Positions 4,344 to 7,983 of a DNA stretch of 7,983 bases are shown piece by piece; positions within the stretch are counted from its first letter, which is position 1; each line of letters opens with the position of its first letter. The stretch is from Gammaproteobacteria bacterium UBA5338 (lineage in GTDB: Bacteria; Pseudomonadota; Gammaproteobacteria; Pseudomonadales; UBA5862). A model generated the notes under the pieces. It saw nothing but the letters and a program-made list of their open reading frames with translations. It had not been told where the DNA came from and ran no database searches. The position numbers and the translations under genes are program-made. The stretch covers positions 856 to 8,838 of the forward strand of contig DHQM01000051.1 in assembly GCA_002408105.1 (NCBI GenBank), read 5' to 3'.

Positions 4344-7171
4344 GCGTAGCGGCGCACTTCGCCGGCGGTCTCGATGTTGTCCACACAGCGGCTGCAGATG
4401 TGCGGATGGGCGCTGCTCGCGCCCACATCCGCGCGGCGGTGCCAGCAGCGTTCGCACTTCTCGTGCGGCGACGCAGTCACCTCGATGCGCAGCCCAGCCA
4501 GCTCGCTGGCCACCCCCCGATCAGGCTGCTCTTCCAGAGACACCAATTCTGCCGAAGAGGTGATCAACAAGAACCGCAACTCGTCGCCAAGCCGGGCGAG
4601 TTCCGAGTGCAGCTCGGGTGCGACGGCCAGCACCACCTCTGCCTCAAGACTGCCGCCAAGAACCCCGGCCGCGCGCTGGCGTTCGAGTTCCTTGTTGACG
4701 GCCTCACGGACCTGCACCATTTTCGACCAATAGGCCATGTCCATGTCGGCGGGCAAGTGCGGCGCGTCCGGCTGGTGCCACTCGGCGAGAAACACCGAAT
4801 CCTCTCGTGGACCAGGCAGCGACTGCCAGATTTCCTCAGCGGTAAAACTGAGGATGGGCGCCAGCCAACGCACCAGCATTTCCGCCAGGTGGTGGAGGGC
4901 GGTCTGCGCCGAGCGGCGCGCATGGCTGTGCGCACCGGCGGTGTACTGGCGGTCCTTGATGATGTCGAGATAGAACCCGCCAAGCTCATTGACACAAAAA
5001 TTGTGCAGCCGCTGATAGATGTGGTGAAACGCGAAGGCATCGTAGGCCGCGACCAACTCGCCCTGCAGCGCGGTCGCGCGGCACAACACCCAGCGGTCCA
5101 GCACCACCAGTTCCTGCAGCGACAACGCGTCGGACTCGGGGTCGAAGCCCGAGAGGTTGGCGAGTAGAAACCGCGCGGTGTTGCGGATGCGACGGTAGGA
5201 GTCCGCTGCGCGCTTGAGGATTTCCTCCGAAACGCTGATTTCGCCGCGATAGTCTGTGGATGCGATCCATAGGCGCAGCACGTCTGCGCCCAGGCTGTTC
5301 CACACAGACTGGGGCGCCACCACGTTGCCGAGTGACTTCGACATCTTGCGGCCATTGGCATCGACAGTGAACCCATGGGTCAGCAGGGTTCGGTAAGGGG
5401 CTGCGCCAGTGGCTGCGATGGCGGTCAGCAGTGAGGATTGAAACCAGCCGCGGTGTTGGTCAGAGCCTTCCAGGTAGAGGTCTGCCGGCAGCCCGAGCCC
5501 TTCGCGACGCTGCATCACGGCGGCGAAACTGGCCCCGGAGTCGAACCAGACATCCAGGGTATCGGTCACTTTGCGGTAGCGTTCGGCATCGGCTTCGTCC
5601 AAAAGCACCTCGGGTTCCAGCTCGAACCAGGCATCGATGCCGTCGGCCTCGACCAGCGCCGCCACGGCTTCCAACAGCTCCGGGGTTCTTGGGTGCAGGG
5701 CGTCGGTTTCGCGGTCGACAAACAGCGGAATCGGAACCCCCCAGGCCCGCTGGCGGGAGATGCACCAATCCGGTCGCTGGGTCAGCATGCCCTGCATGCG
5801 CGCACGCCCCCACGAAGGCTCGAACTGCACCGCTTCGATTGCCGCCTCGGCCGCATCGAGCAGCCCCGCCTGGGTCATGCTGATGAACCATTGTGCGGTG
5901 GCGCGAAAAATCAGGGGCGACTTGTGGCGCCAGCAGTGGGGGTAGCTGTGCTGTAGGGTTTCATGGGCCAGCAGTGCACCAGAGGCGGACAACCTTTCGA
6001 CAATCTTTGGGTTCGCGCCGAACACCGGCAGGCCGCCAAACTCGGGCACATCCGCACGGAATCGGCCGCGTTCGTCCACCGGATTGTCGATGTCGAGCCC
6101 ATAGGCGAGACCAACCTGGTGGTCCTCAAGGCCGTGACCAGGCGCCGTGTGAACGGCCCCGGTGCCGGCTTCGGTGGTGACATGTTCGCCAAGCACCACT
6201 GGCACCTGCCGGTCCATGAACGGGTGAGACAGGCTTGCTCCCTCCAGCTGCCGGCCCTTGGCGTGGCCGAGCACCCGGTGGTGGGCGATGCCCGCACGCT
6301 GCAATACGGGCTCAACCAGGGCCTCTGCCAGCACCAGGCGCTCGGGTCCGTGCTGATCGCCGTCGACGGCGATCAGCACGTAATCGACCTCAGGGTGCAA
6401 CGCCACCGCCTGATTGGCCGGCAGCGTCCAGGGCGTGGTGGTCCAGATCACCACAGAAACCGGGCCGCTGCCACCCCCCGCCCCGTCGGGCTCGAACCGG
6501 TCGGCGAGCAACTCAGGCTCGGTCGCGGCGAAACGCACATCGACCGCTGGGGAGGACTTGTCCTGGTATTCGACTTCGGCTTCAGCCAGTGCTGAAGCGC
6601 AGTCCAGGCACCAGTGCACCGGCTTGAATCCCTTGTGCAGGTGGCCGTTCGCGATGATGCGCCCCAGGGTTCGAATGATGTCTGCCTCGAACGCCGGCGC
6701 CATGGTCAAATACGGCTGCGCCCAGTCGGCAACGACCCCGAGCCGCTGAAAATCCTGCGACTGGCGCTCGATTTGTTTGGTCGCATAGGCCCGGCAGGCG
6801 TCGCGGAACGCCCGCGGTGACACCTTGTGCCCGGCCCGTCCGACTTTCTTTTCGACCTGGTGCTCGATGGGCAGTCCGTGGCAGTCCCAGCCAGGGACAT
6901 AGGGGACGTCGTAACCGCTCAGGGTTTTCGCCTTGACGATGATGTCCTTGAGGACCTTGTTCACCGAGTGACCCAGGTGAATTTCACCGTTTGCGTACGG
7001 CGGCCCATCGTGCAGCAGGTACTTGGGGCGCCCTGCCCGGGCTGCACGGATTTGTGCGTAGAGGTCCTCCGACTGCCACTTCGCCAGCATCTTGGGCTCG
7101 CGTTGCGCCAGGTTGGCGCGCATGGGAAAGTCAGTTGCCGGCAAGTTGAGGCTGTGTTTATAGTCGGTCAT
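4340..7171 (-). CDS. ileS: Isoleucyl-tRNA synthetase
   Basis: Cytoplasmic class I aminoacyl-tRNA synthetase that charges tRNA-Ile and hydrolyses mischarged Val-tRNA-Ile. It has 943 residues (E. coli 938). The start MTDYKHSLNLPATDFPMRANL matches the family N-terminus. The ATP signature is HLGH at 65-68 (PYANGEIHLGH) and the second signature is KMSKS at 609-613. The CP1 editing domain has WTTTPWTLPAN at 243-253 and GTGAVHTAPGHG at 336-347, with His341 and Asp350 as likely editing residues. The C-terminal zinc site is C906/C909 (CERCWH) and C926/C929 (CSRC), so it belongs to the standard bacterial IleS1 group. ATG at 7171 lies 15 nt after the ribF stop with only a weak Shine-Dalgarno, so coupling to ribF is likely. 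Residues 264-275 are encoded by a perfect 32-bp palindrome and seem to include about five residues more than E. coli. No frameshift is seen. Confidence 0.99.
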   Translation of the reverse strand: MTDYKHSLNLPATDFPMRANLAQREPKMLAKWQSEDLYAQIRAARAGRPKYLLHDGPPYANGEIHLGHSVNKVLKDIIVKAKTLSGYDVPYVPGWDCHGLPIEHQVEKKVGRAGHKVSPRAFRDACRAYATKQIERQSQDFQRLGVVADWAQPYLTMAPAFEADIIRTLGRIIANGHLHKGFKPVHWCLDCASALAEAEVEYQDKSSPAVDVRFAATEPELLADRFEPDGAGGGSGPVSVVIWTTTPWTLPANQAVALHPEVDYVLIAVDGDQHGPERLVLAEALVEPVLQRAGIAHHRVLGHAKGRQLEGASLSHPFMDRQVPVVLGEHVTTEAGTGAVHTAPGHGLEDHQVGLAYGLDIDNPVDERGRFRADVPEFGGLPVFGANPKIVERLSASGALLAHETLQHSYPHCWRHKSPLIFRATAQWFISMTQAGLLDAAEAAIEAVQFEPSWGRARMQGMLTQRPDWCISRQRAWGVPIPLFVDRETDALHPRTPELLEAVAALVEADGIDAWFELEPEVLLDEADAERYRKVTDTLDVWFDSGASFAAVMQRREGLGLPADLYLEGSDQHRGWFQSSLLTAIAATGAAPYRTLLTHGFTVDANGRKMSKSLGNVVAPQSVWNSLGADVLRLWIASTDYRGEISVSEEILKRAADSYRRIRNTARFLLANLSGFDPESDALSLQELVVLDRWVLCRATALQGELVAAYDAFAFHHIYQRLHNFCVNELGGFYLDIIKDRQYTAGAHSHARRSAQTALHHLAEMLVRWLAPILSFTAEEIWQSLPGPREDSVFLAEWHQPDAPHLPADMDMAYWSKMVQVREAVNKELERQRAAGVLGGSLEAEVVLAVAPELHSELARLGDELRFLLITSSAELVSLEEQPDRGVASELAGLRIEVTASPHEKCERCWHRRADVGASSAHPHICSRCVDNIETAGEVRRYA
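6349..6380. repeat. Perfect 32-bp palindrome without spacer inside ileS
   Basis: The 16-nt left half CGTGCTGATCGCCGTC (6349-6364) is followed directly by its exact reverse complement (6365-6380). The symmetry breaks at the next base pair. It encodes the end of Tyr264 through the start of Gly275 of IleS (VLIAVDGDQH). The centre GCCGTCGACGGC is a natural coding palindrome for A-V-D-G; the outer parts pair GTG CTG ATC with GAT CAG CAC. The transcript could fold into a very stable hairpin, and the DNA could form a cruciform. Confidence 0.9.
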
Positions 7172-7186
7172 ATAACGCCCGAATGA

Positions 7187-7983
7187 CTAGGTACGCAGCG
7201 TGCTGTTGTCGCTGTCTGACTGGGCCATGCGGCCACGAAAATGGTCCCGTGCCGCATGGATGTCGGCCTCCATCGCACGCCGCAGGGCGTCGATGTCGGG
7301 AAACTTGGTCTGCCCGCGCAGCCAGGCCGCAAAGCGAACCTCCAAACGTTCGCCATAGAGATTGTCCGAGTAGTCCAGGACGTGCACCTCAAGCACAGGT
7401 CGCGTGCCGTCCACCGTCGGGCGGGTGCCGACGCTGGCCACGGCGGGATGCCATCGGCCACCGAAACGCACGTCTGCGGCGTAGACGCCTTCCAGCGGCG
7501 GGCGCCCAGTGATCCCAATGTTGGCGGTGGGCACACCGAGCTTGCGGCCGAGTTGCTCACCCGGAATCACCCGGCCACACATTGTGTAGCGCCAGCCGAG
7601 CAAACGCTCGGCAGCGTCCAACGCATTGTCTTCCAATAACCCACGCACCCTGGTGCTGCTGACGCGTTCACCGCCCAAGAGAAAGCTTGGGGTCGCTGCC
7701 ACGGTGAAGCCCTGCACCTGGCCGGCGGCCTGTAAGGTCGCGAAGTCACCACTGCGCCCGGCGCCGAAACGAAAGTCGTCTCCAATCACCAGGTGACGCA
7801 CACCCAGGCCAGAGACCAGCAGCCCGTCGATAAACGCCTCGGTCGACATGCACCGCAGGCCCTCATCGAAGCGCAGCACGAGCAGCCGCGCCACCCCCGC
7901 CTCGGCCAGACGCAGCGCCTTGCTGCGCAGGGAAGTCAGCCGAGGCGGCGCAGCGGCGGGGCTGAAGCGGAGCGCCGCGGCCT
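7187..7983 (-). CDS. ribF: Bifunctional riboflavin kinase / FAD synthetase, N-terminus outside window
   Basis: Cytoplasmic enzyme that phosphorylates riboflavin to FMN and adenylates FMN to FAD. About 264 residues are visible in frame from 7981; compared with E. coli RibF (313) roughly the first 50-60 are missing, including the HxGH nucleotide-binding motif. Seen in order: LTSLRSKALRLAEAG, then GDDFRFGAGR at visible residues 67-76 and SSTRVR at 108-113 (adenylyltransferase domain). The kinase domain follows with GRVIPGEQLGRKLG, PTAN at 151-154, GTRPTV at 185-190, the likely catalytic Glu198 in LEVHVLD, and NLYG. An in-frame GTG at 7894 is internal, because homologous sequence continues upstream of it. 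The segment FSPAAAPPRL is about 8 residues shorter than the usual FEPxPxEFF stretch. It ends in TAG 15 nt before ileS, the usual ribF-ileS order. Confidence 0.96.
   Translation of the reverse strand, partial: AAALRFSPAAAPPRLTSLRSKALRLAEAGVARLLVLRFDEGLRCMSTEAFIDGLLVSGLGVRHLVIGDDFRFGAGRSGDFATLQAAGQVQGFTVAATPSFLLGGERVSSTRVRGLLEDNALDAAERLLGWRYTMCGRVIPGEQLGRKLGVPTANIGITGRPPLEGVYAADVRFGGRWHPAVASVGTRPTVDGTRPVLEVHVLDYSDNLYGERLEVRFAAWLRGQTKFPDIDALRRAMEADIHAARDHFRGRMAQSDSDNSTLRT

Noticed and set aside
3215..4349. Overlapping plus-strand open frames opposite ispH, fkpB and lspA
   Set aside because: All lie antisense to genes with intact catalytic motifs and show no protein-family signal.
4400..5167. 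255-codon plus-strand open frame opposite ileS
   Set aside because: Shadow of the ileS C-terminal region; no motif or supporting ribosome site.
7187..7894. RibF as a complete 235-residue protein from GTG at 7894
   Set aside because: RibF-like sequence (LTSLRSKALRLAEAG) continues in frame upstream to the window edge, so the GTG is an internal Val.

Overview
The window is a compact, GC-rich block of minus-strand protein genes, read from right to left. I see no RNA genes, insertion sequences, CRISPR arrays or phage genes. The order ribF - ileS - lspA - fkpB - ispH - fimT/gspH-like is the classic gammaproteobacterial arrangement; Pseudomonas has ribF-ileS-lspA-fkpB-ispH beside its minor pilin genes. 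Together with the IleS, LspA and IspH sequences, this points to a gammaproteobacterium of moderately high GC. Genus cannot be read from the window.

Layout from the upstream (right) end: ribF (7187 to beyond the right edge, N-terminus missing) makes FMN and FAD. After 15 nt comes ileS (4340-7171), isoleucyl-tRNA synthetase. lspA (3834-4343), lipoprotein signal peptidase, overlaps ileS by 4 nt, and fkpB (3389-3841), an SlpA-type FKBP isomerase, overlaps lspA by 8 nt. A 76-nt gap holds a GC-rich inverted repeat and a small CTAG palindrome. Then comes ispH (2374-3312), the last enzyme of the MEP isoprenoid pathway. A single FimT/GspH-type minor pilin gene follows (stop at 1751, TTG start probably at 2350). 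After 48 nt, a CPA-type cation/proton antiporter with a C-terminal TrkA-N (RCK) domain starts at a TTG at 1702 and runs off the left edge.

The first five genes are housekeeping functions linked mainly by position: cofactor synthesis, translation, lipoprotein maturation, protein folding and isoprenoids. Overlaps or short gaps suggest one transcript with translational coupling, and the fkpB-ispH gap is the only place in the window that looks able to hold separate control. The pilin and the antiporter are the accessory tail of this operon. The pilin keeps the C-terminal GRxR motif linked to DNA binding in FimT, so natural transformation or type IV pili are plausible in this organism.

I found no new multi-gene system. 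The most unusual sequence feature is a perfect, spacer-free 32-bp palindrome inside the ileS editing-domain coding region (6349-6380), where the protein also seems to carry about five extra residues. Other points of interest are the solitary FimT with its Ca-loop-like segment, the antiporter's altered Asn-Asp and Rossmann motifs, and a shortened segment in RibF.
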